Counted from the stretch's first letter, positions 1 to 9,165 are shown. The stretch is 64,000 nt of DNA from Streptomyces sp. R21 (GCF_041051975.1 NZ_CP163435.1:9516501-9580500); one strand, 5' to 3'. The notes: generated from the letters alone by a model not told the origin. Translations and numbers: made by a program.

Positions 1-3000
1 CCAGGAGCGGCAGTTCATGGCGGAAGAACGCGGGCACCCCGCCCCAGTCCGACTCGTAGTACTCGGCCTTCTCCTGCCGCGCCACGACGGCGCCGTCGAG
101 GAGCACGGTGACCGCCGTAGCCGCGCCCACGACGAGCACCGCCCGTACACCGTCGTACGGGAGTTGGATCCGCGCGCGATACGTCACCGGGCCGTCGGCC
201 CGCACCCCTTCGGGCAGGCGCATGAACCGCGGACGCGGTGCGCATCCGTCCGGTGCGGACAGGCAGAAGCAGCTGCCCAGCGGGGTGTCGGCGGCGGCCG
301 AGATTGTCGAGGGCCGGCTCGCGGCGTCGGACAGCTCGTACTCGAGCACGTTGCGGGCCCGTGCCACCGTCACCCGGGCCGAGGCCAGATATCCGCCGCC
401 GGTATCCAGCCGCTCGCCGTTCCACCACACGCGCTTGACCGCCTCCGCACCGACGTGCAGGGCGGCGGCTCCCCGGTGGCCGGTCTCCACGATCGCCCGG
501 ACCCGGACGGCCCTTCCGCTTCCCGGCACCGCGACCCGTACGAACTCCTCGTTCACCAGCCCCTTGTTGCCGAGCAGCCCACCTGGATCCGGGATCCCAC
601 GGCTCGACGAGTACACCGATACGTCCCAGCCCGCGTCCGGTGGCACGAGGGGCAGCTCGCCGCTCAGGACCCGTTCGACGGACGCCGCGTCCAACGGCTC
701 GGGGGCCTCGGCGGAGGGCACCGGTGGCAGGACGCGGACCCGGTTGCCGTAGGTCGCCCGCGCCCGCCGCCACACCGCGTCGGGCATGTCGGTCTCGCTC
801 CACTCCATGTCCCAGATCTGCGGCTCGTCGACGGAGGCGCCCGGGGGCAGCGCCAGGTCGCCCCAGGTGTTGTCCATCGTGGGGATCAGACGGCCCTGCC
901 AGCCGGTCGAGACGTCGATCGCCTCCTCCCGCACCGGCTCCGGAGCCGGCGGGGTGGCCGCCGCGCTCGACGGCGGGCCTTCGCGCCAGACGACGAGGGC
1001 GGCGGGGGCGCCGTCCAGCGGCACCTCGATGGTCGAGACACCGTCGTCGGTGACGGTGACAGGGGCGGCGCCCCGGGTGCCCGTCGCGGGGTTCCAGATC
1101 TCGGCCTCGGCGACCGGGGCACGCACGGTGACGGACGAGGTGCGGGCGTAGCGCGCGGGATCGATGGCGTGCTTCCTGCGCGGCTGAGGAGAGTCGGTGC
1201 GCGGCTCGGGCGCACCGGCGTCCGGGAAGGCGCCCGTCACCAGCGCGACCGCCTCGTTCCCCGTCCTGCGGACGAGCAGCGGCACCTCGCCCGTGGCGTG
1301 TCCGGCCGCGTCGGCCACCGCCGTCGCGCCGGACTCGGCGTCGGGCGCACGTTCCAGTCGCGGATGGGCCGACAGCGCCGCAACGACGGAGTCGTCACCG
1401 GACAGTCCGGCGGCCGACGTGGGAGGGCGCCCCACGACGACGACCCTGCCACCGGCGTCGAGCAGTTCGGTCAGCCGCCGCGCCGTCTCCTCCTCCAGGA
1501 CGCTCGCCGAGGGCAGCAGCACCGCGCTGTACGCCAAGTCCCGGATGCGCAGGGCCCCGTCGGCGGTCTTGGCGCGCTGCACCGAGTCGTCGTCGACCAC
1601 GTCGAAGGAGACGCACTGCCGGTCCAGGGCGCCGGTCCGGGGGCGGAGCCAGTTGTTCGTGCCGCACAGGTCCAGGTAGTGACGCTGGGTCTCGTCGGCG
1701 TCGGAGTGGCCGTCGCCGAGCCGGCCCTCGCCGAAGTGGTGGAGGGGCGCGTCCAGCGGGACGAGCGACTGCATGGTCGCGGTGGGATGCAGGACCGCCA
1801 CGTCGGCGTCGTAGCTTCCCCACGACATGATCGAGCAGATCCGGGACACGGCCCGGGAGAACGCCGGGTACTGCTTCCAGTAGGGCTGGCGCCAGTCGGT
1901 GGACGGCGGTGCCCACTCGAACCAGCCGCCCGCGGTGCCGAAGTAACTGGCGTGCGGGTTGTACAGGTTGGCGCCGCTGCGCAGGAACGGCAGGAGCCAG
2001 TCGTAGGTGTCCTCCAGGGTGCCGCCCCAGCCGGAGGAGTGGAACGCCTCGATCCAGACGCGCTCGTGGCCGTAGAGGTGCGCCATGGAGGAGTGGACCT
2101 TGGAGTCTCCATGGTGATCGCTGCCCGCGGCGCCGTACCAGCGGTGGGTGCGGAAGTAGTCCGTGTAGATCTGTGTCGACTGCGCCGGGTAGCCCGCGCG
2201 GGCGGGGTTGCTCTGGTCGCAGCCCAGGAGCATGCCGCGCTCGCGGTGCCAGGCGGCCAGCGGTTGGAACAGGGCTTCCTCGGTGAGCTGCGCGCGGACG
2301 GCGTAGTAGTCGGCGCGGACCTTCGCCGCCCGGTCGGTGGCGCTCGTACCGAACAGGGCCGGGAGGTGGTCGAGCAGGTCGTAACCGCGCCGGGCGCGGA
2401 ACTCCTCGGGGAAGCTCGCGGTCCAGGCGTTCGTGCCCGGCAGCTCGTCCTGGAAGCTGCCCGCGATGACGTTGCCGAGGTATTCGGGTACGCGGCGGTC
2501 GTACTCGTGGTGGACGGCGTCCATCAGCAGGCCGACGGCGCCCGGGTCCAGGTAGTCGAACGCGGTGGGGACGGCGGTGACCAGCTGGACTTCGGTGCCG
2601 TCGGGGGCGGCGATCCGCGCACTGGTCGTGAAGAGCAGGCGTCGGCCCTCGGCGTCGTACGCGCCGACCAGCGTCTCGGAGTTGTGCAGGGCGATCGTGC
2701 CTCGGGAGACGGCCGCCTTGCGGGTGCGTAACGCCAGGCCCGCCGCCTCGGGGTGCCGCCGGGTGACGCCGCCCTGGACGTTGGCGCCGGAGAAGCCGAT
2801 CTGGTCGTAGAACCACAGGCGCATGCCGAGCTCCGCCGCGATCTCGCAGGCATCGGTGAAGCGGGCCCACCATTCCTCGCCGAACCACGCCGGGTCGTCG
2901 GCCCGGGCGCCGAAACACGGTCCGGCCGGCGCCAGGTTGATCACCACGAGGTTGTGGACGCCGCCGTCCGCGAACGCGCGCATCTGCCATTCCAGACGCT

Positions 3001-3097
3001 CGCGGGTGACCTTCGCGCCCGACCACCACCACAGGGGAGCGGGGCCGAAGTCCCGGGGCGGGTCGTCGAAGAGCTGCTGCAGCGCGGAGGAGATCAC
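1..3097 (-). CDS. GH106-like glycoside hydrolase (putative alpha-L-rhamnosidase), C-terminus off the window
   Basis: The frame is open from a GTG at 3097 to the window edge, at least 1032 codons without a stop, so the C-terminus lies outside. GGAAGG sits 9 nt before the GTG. The N-terminus has PLWWWSG followed by a helix and LVVINLAP, which resembles the start of the GH106 (alpha-L-rhamnosidase) TIM barrel. SFQDELPGTNAW lies near residue 200, and the C-terminal half looks like beta-sandwich domains. No signal peptide is seen, so it is probably cytoplasmic and acts on imported oligosaccharides or glycosides. It is divergent from an MFS sugar transporter and an isomerase-like enzyme, which fits a sugar-use locus. 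The family call comes from motif recall, so the substrate is uncertain; it could be a related GH2-like family of large glycosidases. Confidence 0.75.
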   Translation of the reverse strand, partial: MISSALQQLFDDPPRDFGPAPLWWWSGAKVTRERLEWQMRAFADGGVHNLVVINLAPAGPCFGARADDPAWFGEEWWARFTDACEIAAELGMRLWFYDQIGFSGANVQGGVTRRHPEAAGLALRTRKAAVSRGTIALHNSETLVGAYDAEGRRLLFTTSARIAAPDGTEVQLVTAVPTAFDYLDPGAVGLLMDAVHHEYDRRVPEYLGNVIAGSFQDELPGTNAWTASFPEEFRARRGYDLLDHLPALFGTSATDRAAKVRADYYAVRAQLTEEALFQPLAAWHRERGMLLGCDQSNPARAGYPAQSTQIYTDYFRTHRWYGAAGSDHHGDSKVHSSMAHLYGHERVWIEAFHSSGWGGTLEDTYDWLLPFLRSGANLYNPHASYFGTAGGWFEWAPPSTDWRQPYWKQYPAFSRAVSRICSIMSWGSYDADVAVLHPTATMQSLVPLDAPLHHFGEGRLGDGHSDADETQRHYLDLCGTNNWLRPRTGALDRQCVSFDVVDDDSVQRAKTADGALRIRDLAYSAVLLPSASVLEEETARRLTELLDAGGRVVVVGRPPTSAAGLSGDDSVVAALSAHPRLERAPDAESGATAVADAAGHATGEVPLLVRRTGNEAVALVTGAFPDAGAPEPRTDSPQPRRKHAIDPARYARTSSVTVRAPVAEAEIWNPATGTRGAAPVTVTDDGVSTIEVPLDGAPAALVVWREGPPSSAAATPPAPEPVREEAIDVSTGWQGRLIPTMDNTWGDLALPPGASVDEPQIWDMEWSETDMPDAVWRRARATYGNRVRVLPPVPSAEAPEPLDAASVERVLSGELPLVPPDAGWDVSVYSSSRGIPDPGGLLGNKGLVNEEFVRVAVPGSGRAVRVRAIVETGHRGAAALHVGAEAVKRVWWNGERLDTGGGYLASARVTVARARNVLEYELSDAASRPSTISAAADTPLGSCFCLSAPDGCAPRPRFMRLPEGVRADGPVTYRARIQLPYDGVRAVLVVGAATAVTVLLDGAVVARQEKAEYYESDWGGVPAFFRHELPLL

Positions 3098-3139
3098 GAA
3101 TACGGTCCTTCCGAGTACGGCCGGGGCGCCTCGCGGATC

Positions 3140-3263
3140 AAAAACGTTCTATACAGCCCACGTTGTCGACCACCTGGAATGTTGGCACCGGATCCCGATG
3201 GCGGGAAGGAGGGTGTCGCGTCTTCCTGCGAATGGGTGCATGAGGGGTTGTTGGAACGTTTTT
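3140..3263. promoter_or_regulatory. Pair of inverted AACGTT operator-like sites between divergent sugar genes
   Basis: AAAAACGTTC (3140-3149) recurs as its exact reverse complement GAACGTTTTT (3254-3263). Both carry the AACGTT core typical of many LacI-family operators. One copy lies just upstream of the GH106-like gene. The other lies in the 17-bp spacer of a candidate promoter (TTGTTG 3248-3253, TATATT 3271-3276) reading into the MFS gene. The arrangement suggests one repressor, encoded outside this window, controlling both directions, possibly with looping. The regulator family is inferred only from the core. Confidence 0.6.
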
Positions 3264-3347
3264 CCGTCCCTATATTCACTGCGCATCGGCCTCAGAGCCG
3301 CGACGTCCCCCTCCGCTCGGCCCATCCCCAGACGACGGAGTCGCATC

Positions 3348-4646
3348 ATGGTCCGAACCCCCACTGGTCCCGAACGCGCGGAACAACCCATCCCATGGCG
3401 GTTGTGGAAGGTCGCGGCCCTGTCGGGCATGGCCTCCTACCTCGACGCCGCTCTCATCGTCAGCATCGCCGTCAACCTGGCCATCTACCGGGACAGTTAC
3501 GACATGGGCGTGTGGATGGCGGGCGCGATCAGCGCGATCGTCACCGGCTGCATCGCGGTCGGCTCCCTCGTCGGCGGACGGCTGGCCGACATGTTCGGGC
3601 GCCGCCGTGTCTACAACTGGGACATCTTCTGCTTCGCGCTGGGCGCGGTCGTCATCACGCTGGCGCCCAACGACATCGTGCTCTTCGTCGGCGTGCTCGT
3701 GGCGGGGCTCGCGGCCGGTGCCGATCTGCCGACCTCCCTCGCCGTGGTCTCGGACGCCGCACCCGCCGACGGCCGGGCGCGTCTGGTGTCCTTCACGCAG
3801 GTCATGTGGGTGGCGGGCATCGTCGTCGTCATCTTCCTCGGCTATCTCCTGTCGGACACGGGCATGACCGGGGCGCGGTGCATCACCGGCCATCTGGCCA
3901 TCGCCGCACTGGTCACCTGGCAGCTCCGCTCCCGGCTCGACCTGGCCGACGAGCCGTCGGACGCGGAGGTGGCCCAGGAGGCGGCCGTGCTGGCCGCCCC
4001 GCGCGGCACCGAGCTGAAGAACGTGTGGAACCGCGCCGCGCTGCTGCCGATGGCCGCGACCTTCGCCTACTACGTCACCTGGGGCGTCGGCGCCAATACC
4101 TTCGGCCAGTTCGGCACCTATCTGCTGGTCACGGTCAGCGGCGCCTCGCAGAGCCTGGCCACCGGGATCAACCTGGCGTTCCTCCCCATCGCGCTGGTGC
4201 TGACCTTCGTCTTCGTCCGGATCGCCGACACCCCGTTGCGCGACCGGCTGTTCTACGTGTTCACGGTCGTGCAGATCATCGCCTTCTGTATCGCCTCCCT
4301 CACGGCCGGCGCCCTCGTCGGCATGCTCGTCTTCTTCGTGCTCTACCAGATCTCCAACCCCTTCGCGGGGGAGGCCAGTTACAAGGTGTGGTCGCAGCTC
4401 ACGCTGCCCCCGGACACCCGCGGCACCACCCAGGGCCTCACCTACGCCGTCTCGCGGGGAGTCTTCGCGGGCGTCGCGTTCGTCACGCCCGCCCTGATGG
4501 ACTACAGCGCCTCCATCCTGCTCTGGTCGATCACCGCCTGCATGGCGGCGTCGGCGGTCGCGGGCGCGTACGTCATCCGTGTCCTGGTTCCGCGTTCGTC
4601 CGGCGTCGCCGCCGCCCGCCCCGACCTGAGGATCGCCCCGACCTGA
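3348..4646 (+). CDS. MFS sugar transporter
   Basis: A 432-residue major facilitator protein with about 12 hydrophobic segments. The loop after helix 2 reads GGRLADMFGRRRVYN, the conserved MFS G-x-L-a-D-x-x-G-R-R signature of the sugar-porter type. The ATG at 3348 is preceded by ACGGAG; the open frame continues upstream but those codons lie in the promoter region. It is followed 41 nt later by an isomerase-like gene in the same direction, so the two probably form an operon under the TTGTTG/TATATT promoter. It probably imports the mono- or oligosaccharide processed by the divergent glycosidase. The substrate cannot be read from sequence. Confidence 0.85.
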   Translation: MVRTPTGPERAEQPIPWRLWKVAALSGMASYLDAALIVSIAVNLAIYRDSYDMGVWMAGAISAIVTGCIAVGSLVGGRLADMFGRRRVYNWDIFCFALGAVVITLAPNDIVLFVGVLVAGLAAGADLPTSLAVVSDAAPADGRARLVSFTQVMWVAGIVVVIFLGYLLSDTGMTGARCITGHLAIAALVTWQLRSRLDLADEPSDAEVAQEAAVLAAPRGTELKNVWNRAALLPMAATFAYYVTWGVGANTFGQFGTYLLVTVSGASQSLATGINLAFLPIALVLTFVFVRIADTPLRDRLFYVFTVVQIIAFCIASLTAGALVGMLVFFVLYQISNPFAGEASYKVWSQLTLPPDTRGTTQGLTYAVSRGVFAGVAFVTPALMDYSASILLWSITACMAASAVAGAYVIRVLVPRSSGVAAARPDLRIAPT

Positions 4647-4687
4647 GCCGACCCGGCCCTCACCCGACCTCACAAGGAGCACCAGCC

Positions 4688-6157
4688 ATGGCCACGATCG
4701 CCCCCGCCGGCCGCGCCGCCGAACGGACCGCCCGCGTGCGCGAGTTGCTTCCCCCCGTCGCTCGCCGCCCCACCCGGATCGGACTGGTCTCCGGCGGACT
4801 CGGCACGTACTGGCCGCAGTTCCCCGGACTGCTGCCGCAGTTGCAGGAGTCCGCCGGATACGTCGCCGAGCGCTTCCGGGGAATGGACGCGGAGGTGACC
4901 GACGCCGGATTCATCTCCGACGCACAGGAGGGAGCGGAGGCCGCCGAAAAGCTGCGCCGGGCGGACTGCGACCTGATCGTGCTGTTCCTGACGACGTATC
5001 TGACCTCGTCGATGGTGCTGCCGATCGCACAGCGCTCGCACACCCCGGTCCTGGTCATCGACCTCCAGCCGTCCGAGCGGATGGACCACGCGTCCTTCGA
5101 CACCGGGGCCTGGCTGGCCTACTGCGGACAGTGCCCCGTGCCCGAGGTCGGCAACGTGTTCCGTCGCGCGGGCATCCCCTTCCGGTCGGTCTCGGGGTGG
5201 CTGCGCCAGGAATCCGCCTGGCGGCGCATCGAGCAGTGGATCCGCGCCGCCCACGTCCGCGCCGCGCTGCGGCATGCCCGGCACGGCCTGATGGGGCACC
5301 TGTATCCCGGCATGCTCGACGTGTCGACCGACCTGACCCTGCTGCCCTCGGCCTTCGGCTCGCATGTGGAGGTGCTGGAGTTCGACGACCTGCGCCACCG
5401 CGTCGAGACGGTGACCGAGGCGGAGACCCGCGAGCGCATGGCGCTCGCCCGCCAGGTCTTCACCCTCGACAAGAGCGTGGTGGACGAGGACTTCGCGTGG
5501 GGTGCGACCGTGTCGGTCGCCCTCGACCGGCTGGTCGAGGACTACGGGCTCGACACCCTCGCGTACTACCACCGCGGTCTCGACGGAGAACTGCACGAGC
5601 GGCTCGGCGCCGGCATGATCCTCGGCGCCTCGCTGCTCACCGCCCGGGGAGTGCCCGCGGCCGGCGAGTACGAACTGCGCACCAGCGTCGCCCAGTTGGC
5701 CTCGCAGAGCGTCGGCGCCGGGGGCTCCTTCACCGAGATCCAGGCCCTCGACTTCGAGGACGGTGTCGTGGAGATGGGTCACGACGGTCCGGCCCACCTC
5801 GCCGTCAGCGCCCGCGACCCGCTGCTGCGCGGGCTGGGCGTCTACCACGGCAAGCGCGGCTGGGGGGTGAGCGTCGAGTTCGACGTCCAGCACGGCCCCG
5901 TCACGCTGCTGGGCCTCGGGCAGGACGCCGACGGCAGCCTGTGCTTCATCACCTCCGAGGGCACCGTCGTACCGGGTCCGCTGCTGGAGATCGGCAACAC
6001 CACCAGCCGCGTCGACTTCGGCCGGGACCCGGGGGAGTGGGTGGACGCGTGGAGTGCTACGGGCGTCGGCCACCACTGGTCGCTCGGACTCGGCCACCAC
6101 ACGGCCGACTTCAGGGCCGCCGCGAGCCTGCTCGGTATCGATCACCGGGAGGTGTGA
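4688..6157 (+). CDS. L-arabinose/L-fucose isomerase-family protein
   Basis: A 489-residue cytoplasmic protein resembling the arabinose/fucose isomerase superfamily. The N-terminal Rossmann-like half (RIGLVSGGLGTYWPQFPG near residue 35) is followed by DLIVLFLTTYLTSS and HTPVLVIDLQPS. The C-terminal half has VEMGHDGPAHLAV and ends with GHHWSLGLGHHTADF, where His residues could be metal ligands. AAGGAG lies 8 nt before the ATG. It is the second gene of the MFS operon and probably isomerises an aldose released by the GH106-like enzyme to a ketose. Many actinobacterial members are called arabinose isomerase without biochemical support. No kinase or aldolase gene is seen beside it. Confidence 0.75.
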   Translation: MATIAPAGRAAERTARVRELLPPVARRPTRIGLVSGGLGTYWPQFPGLLPQLQESAGYVAERFRGMDAEVTDAGFISDAQEGAEAAEKLRRADCDLIVLFLTTYLTSSMVLPIAQRSHTPVLVIDLQPSERMDHASFDTGAWLAYCGQCPVPEVGNVFRRAGIPFRSVSGWLRQESAWRRIEQWIRAAHVRAALRHARHGLMGHLYPGMLDVSTDLTLLPSAFGSHVEVLEFDDLRHRVETVTEAETRERMALARQVFTLDKSVVDEDFAWGATVSVALDRLVEDYGLDTLAYYHRGLDGELHERLGAGMILGASLLTARGVPAAGEYELRTSVAQLASQSVGAGGSFTEIQALDFEDGVVEMGHDGPAHLAVSARDPLLRGLGVYHGKRGWGVSVEFDVQHGPVTLLGLGQDADGSLCFITSEGTVVPGPLLEIGNTTSRVDFGRDPGEWVDAWSATGVGHHWSLGLGHHTADFRAAASLLGIDHREV

Positions 6158-6162
6158 CCGAA

Positions 6163-6190
6163 GCCGGGACCCCCTGGGCGGGGTCCCGGC
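6163..6190. terminator. Bidirectional hairpin between convergent genes
   Basis: GCCGGGACCCC and GGGGTCCCGGC form an 11-bp perfect stem with a 6-nt loop, placed just after the isomerase stop and just after the stop of the convergent UvrA-like gene. There is no clear T-tract, as is common in Streptomyces. Confidence 0.75.
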
Positions 6191-6220
6191 GACGAGCTGC
6201 CGTACGGGGAACGAGAGGGC

Positions 6221-8611
6221 TCAGGTGCCGACGTAGGCCGCGAGGTGCTCGCCCGTGAGAGTCGAGCGGGCGGTGACCAGGTCGTCGGGCGTGCCCTCGA
6301 AGACGACCTTGCCGCCGTCGTGGCCGGCGCCCGGGCCGAGGTCGATGATCCAGTCGGCGTGTGCCATGACGGCCTGGTGGTGTTCGATGACGATGACCGA
6401 CTTGCCGGCGTCGACGAGCCGGTCGAGCAGGCCGAGCAACTGCTCGACATCGGCGAGATGCAGGCCGGTGGTCGGCTCGTCGAGGATGTAGACACCGGCC
6501 TTGTCACCCATGTGGGTGGCGAGCTTGAGCCGTTGCCGTTCACCGCCGGACAAGGTGGTGAGGGGCTGGCCGAGGCTGAGGTAGCCGAGCCCGACGTCGA
6601 CGAGCCGTTCGAGGATCTTGTGCGCGGCGGGGATGCGGGCCTCGCCGGTGGCGAAGAACTCCTCGGCCTCGGTCACCGGCATGGCGAGCACCTCGCTGAT
6701 GTCGCGCCCACCGAGGTGGTAGTCCAGCACCGATGCCTGGAACCGCCTGCCCTCGCATTCGTCGCAGGTGGTGGCGACTCCGGCCATCATCGCGAGGTCG
6801 GTGTAGATGACGCCGGCGCCGTTGCACGTGGGGCAGGCGCCCTCGGAGTTGGAGCTGAACAGCGCCGGCTTCACGCCGTTGGCCTTGGCGAACGCCTTGC
6901 GGATGGGCTCCAGCAGTCCTGTGTACGTTGCCGGGTTGCTCCGTCGCGAGCCGCGGATCGGGGTCTGGTCGATGGACACCACACCCTCACCGGCGGGGAT
7001 CGACCCATGGATGAGCGAGCTCTTTCCGGAGCCTGCGACACCCGTGACGACGGCAAGCACCCCGAGCGGGATGTCCACGTCGACGTCCCGCAGGTTGTTC
7101 GCCGTCGCGCCGCGGATCTCCAGCGTGCCGGTGGCCTTGCGCACCGTCTCCTTGAGCGAGGCCCGGTCGTCGAAATGGCGCCCCGTGACGGTGCCGCCGG
7201 TCCGCAGCCCCTCCACGGTGCCCTCGAAGCAGACGGCGCCGCCCGCCGTACCGGCGCCCGGGCCGAGGTCGACGACGTGGTCGGCGATGGCGATCGTCTC
7301 CGGCTTGTGCTCCACGACAAGCACGGTGTTGCCCTTGTCGCGCAGGCGCAGCAGCAGGCCGTTCATGCGCTGGATGTCATGGGGGTGCAGCCCGATCGTC
7401 GGCTCGTCGAAGACGTAGGTGACATCGGTGAGCGAGGAGCCGAGGTGGCGGATCATCTTGACGCGCTGCGCCTCACCGCCCGAGAGCGTGCCCGCGGGGC
7501 GGTCGAGGCTGAGATAGCCGAGCCCGATCTCGACGAACGAGTCGAGAGTCTGCTGCAAGGAGGCGAGGAGCGGCCCGACGGACGGTTCGTCCAGGGTCCG
7601 CACCCACTCGGCGAGATCGCTGATCTGCATCGCGCAGGCGTCGGCGATGCTGATCTTCTTGATCTTCGAGGACCGAGCCCCCTCGCTGAGCCGGGTGCCG
7701 TCGCACTCCGGGCAGGTGGTGAAGGTGACCGCCCGGTCCACGAACTCCCGGATGTGCGGCTGCATGCCCTCCTTGTCCTTGGAGAGCATCGACTTCTGGA
7801 TCCGCGGGATCAGACCCTCGTAGGTCATGTTGATGCCCGCGATCTTCATCCTGGTCGGCTCGCGGTGGAGGAAGTCCTGCAGCTCCTTCTTGGTGAACTT
7901 GCGGATCGGCTTGTCCGGGTCGTAGAAGCCGGACTCGCTGTAGAGCCGGGAGTTCCAGCCGCCGCCCTTGTAGCCGGGGACGGTGATCGCGCCCTCGTTG
8001 AGCGACTTGCTGTCGTCGAAGAGCTGCGTGAGGTCGAGATCGGTGACCGTGCCCCGGCCCTCGCAGCGCGGACACATGCCGCCGGTGATGCTGAAGCTGC
8101 GACGCTCCTTCACGGTCTCCCCGCCGCGCTGCACGGTGACCGCCCCCGCTCCGCTGATCGAGGCGACGTTGAAGGAGAACGCCTTGGGCGAGCCGATGTG
8201 CGGCTTCCCGAGCCGGCTGAACAGGATGCGCAGCATCGCGTTGGCGTCGGTGGCGGTGCCGACCGTGGAACGCGGGTCGGCGCCCATCCGCTGCTGGTCG
8301 ACGGTGATCACGGTGGTCAGCCCGTCGAGGACATCGACCTCGGGCCGCGCCAGCGTGGGCATGAAGCCCTGCACGAAGGCGCTGTACGTCTCGTTGATCA
8401 TCCGCTGCGACTCCGCGGCGATCGTGCTGAACACCAGGGAGCTCTTGCCCGAGCCGGAGACGCCGGTGAACACCGTGAGACGGCGCTTGGGGATCTCGAC
8501 GCTGACGTCCTTGAGGTTGTTCTCACGCGCACCGTGCACGCGGATCAGATCGTGGCTGTCGGCAACGTGCGGCTCGGGCGACTGCGTGTCGGTCCTGGTG
8601 GCCCTGCTCAT
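6221..8611 (-). CDS. Short UvrA-like ABC ATPase (DrrC-type)
   Basis: A 796-residue tandem ABC protein of the UvrA family. The first nucleotide-binding domain has Walker A GVSGSGKSS (residues 50-58), signature LSGGEAQR and Walker B YVFDEPT. The second has GVAGSGKSS near residue 525, LSGGERQR and YILDEPT. Four CxxC pairs (CPRCEG, CPECDG, CPTCNG, CDECEG) represent the UvrA zinc modules. Canonical UvrA is about 950 residues. This length matches the short class that includes DrrC of the daunorubicin producer, linked to resistance against DNA-intercalating drugs. It is therefore more likely an accessory damage or drug-tolerance protein than the housekeeping UvrA, and no uvrB or uvrC is nearby. The ATG overlaps the stop of an upstream 14-codon ORF as ATGA. 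Confidence 0.85.
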   Translation of the reverse strand: MSRATRTDTQSPEPHVADSHDLIRVHGARENNLKDVSVEIPKRRLTVFTGVSGSGKSSLVFSTIAAESQRMINETYSAFVQGFMPTLARPEVDVLDGLTTVITVDQQRMGADPRSTVGTATDANAMLRILFSRLGKPHIGSPKAFSFNVASISGAGAVTVQRGGETVKERRSFSITGGMCPRCEGRGTVTDLDLTQLFDDSKSLNEGAITVPGYKGGGWNSRLYSESGFYDPDKPIRKFTKKELQDFLHREPTRMKIAGINMTYEGLIPRIQKSMLSKDKEGMQPHIREFVDRAVTFTTCPECDGTRLSEGARSSKIKKISIADACAMQISDLAEWVRTLDEPSVGPLLASLQQTLDSFVEIGLGYLSLDRPAGTLSGGEAQRVKMIRHLGSSLTDVTYVFDEPTIGLHPHDIQRMNGLLLRLRDKGNTVLVVEHKPETIAIADHVVDLGPGAGTAGGAVCFEGTVEGLRTGGTVTGRHFDDRASLKETVRKATGTLEIRGATANNLRDVDVDIPLGVLAVVTGVAGSGKSSLIHGSIPAGEGVVSIDQTPIRGSRRSNPATYTGLLEPIRKAFAKANGVKPALFSSNSEGACPTCNGAGVIYTDLAMMAGVATTCDECEGRRFQASVLDYHLGGRDISEVLAMPVTEAEEFFATGEARIPAAHKILERLVDVGLGYLSLGQPLTTLSGGERQRLKLATHMGDKAGVYILDEPTTGLHLADVEQLLGLLDRLVDAGKSVIVIEHHQAVMAHADWIIDLGPGAGHDGGKVVFEGTPDDLVTARSTLTGEHLAAYVGT

Positions 8612-8652
8612 CGTGTCTCCATCCGGGAGCCGGCGCGAAGGGTGATGTCCAT
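8608..8652 (-). CDS. 14-residue upstream ORF coupled to the UvrA-like gene
   Basis: ATG at 8652 opens MDITLRAGSRMETR and stops with a TGA that overlaps the UvrA-like ATG (ATGA, 8608-8611). A TAGCGT -10-like box ends 7 nt upstream of this ATG, so the transcript probably begins at or next to the ATG and the ORF would be read from a leaderless mRNA. The stop-start overlap would couple translation of the ATPase to the short ORF. A GGAG inside the ORF (last codons, about 8 nt before the UvrA ATG) can serve as that gene's ribosome-binding site. Expression is inferred from sequence only. Confidence 0.5.
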   Translation of the reverse strand: MDITLRAGSRMETR

Positions 8653-8659
8653 GACGGTC

Positions 8660-8665
8660 ACGCTA
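8660..8665 (-). promoter_or_regulatory. -10 box (TAGCGT) of the uORF/UvrA-like transcript
   Basis: Read on the minus strand, TAGCGT is followed by 7 nt and the uORF ATG. This is the spacing expected for transcription starting at the A of the ATG. No good -35 element is seen 17-18 bp upstream. Confidence 0.45.
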
Positions 8666-8766
8666 GCCGCGGCTCGGGGGTCCTCGCTTCTCGAATCCTG
8701 ATCGGTCCGCTCACCTGCTTCGCCACGCACGGCGACGGGCCGTCCAGGGGCGCACTCCGACCGGCC

Positions 8767-9165
8767 TCAGGGCTGGTCGTACCAGGCGAATGCCGAGATC
8801 CGCCAACCCTCCGAGGTACGGACGAACTGGATGGTCTTGGTCCCGTCACCCTCGTACGGCTCACCGTCCAGGATCCCGGACTTGCTGTACGTGCCCACCC
8901 GCGACGCGATGTCGCCCACGATCTCGGTCCGCTCGGAGGTCTCCCACTCGGAGAACTCGACCAGCCGGCCGTCCGACAACAGCCGCTCGCGAGGCTCGAT
9001 GAACTCGTCCACGGTGTAGACAGTGAACGCCGGCCCGGTCATGACGATCACACCACCGGGAAGCACCAGCCGCCGGATCCGGGCCACGTCGGCCGTCTTG
9101 CCGCCCCGGTTGTCAAAGGCGCCGAAGAACTCGGCGGTCACCTCGTCGATCTCCGTCTTGGACAT
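8767..9165 (-). CDS. NTF2/SnoaL-like small protein (DUF4440-type)
   Basis: A 132-residue protein with the pattern of a cone-fold NTF2-like domain: an N-terminal helix, a central VIVMTGPAFTVYTVDEFI segment, and C-terminal strands ending GWRISAFAWYDQP, where a W-x-I-x-x-F/W pattern is typical of DUF4440/SnoaL-like proteins. The ATG at 9165 has no Shine-Dalgarno. TACCGT lies 6 nt upstream on the coding strand, so leaderless expression is likely. The function is unknown; members bind or process small hydrophobic molecules, but no catalytic residues can be assigned. Confidence 0.75.
   Translation of the reverse strand: MSKTEIDEVTAEFFGAFDNRGGKTADVARIRRLVLPGGVIVMTGPAFTVYTVDEFIEPRERLLSDGRLVEFSEWETSERTEIVGDIASRVGTYSKSGILDGEPYEGDGTKTIQFVRTSEGWRISAFAWYDQP

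Noticed and set aside
17..2731. 904-codon open frame on the plus strand
   Set aside because: It is antisense to the continuous GH106-like frame, which has family motifs, a GTG with a ribosome-binding site and matching neighbours.
6221..8611. Housekeeping UvrA
   Set aside because: The product is about 150 residues shorter than canonical UvrA and stands apart from uvrB/uvrC; it fits the short DrrC-like class better.
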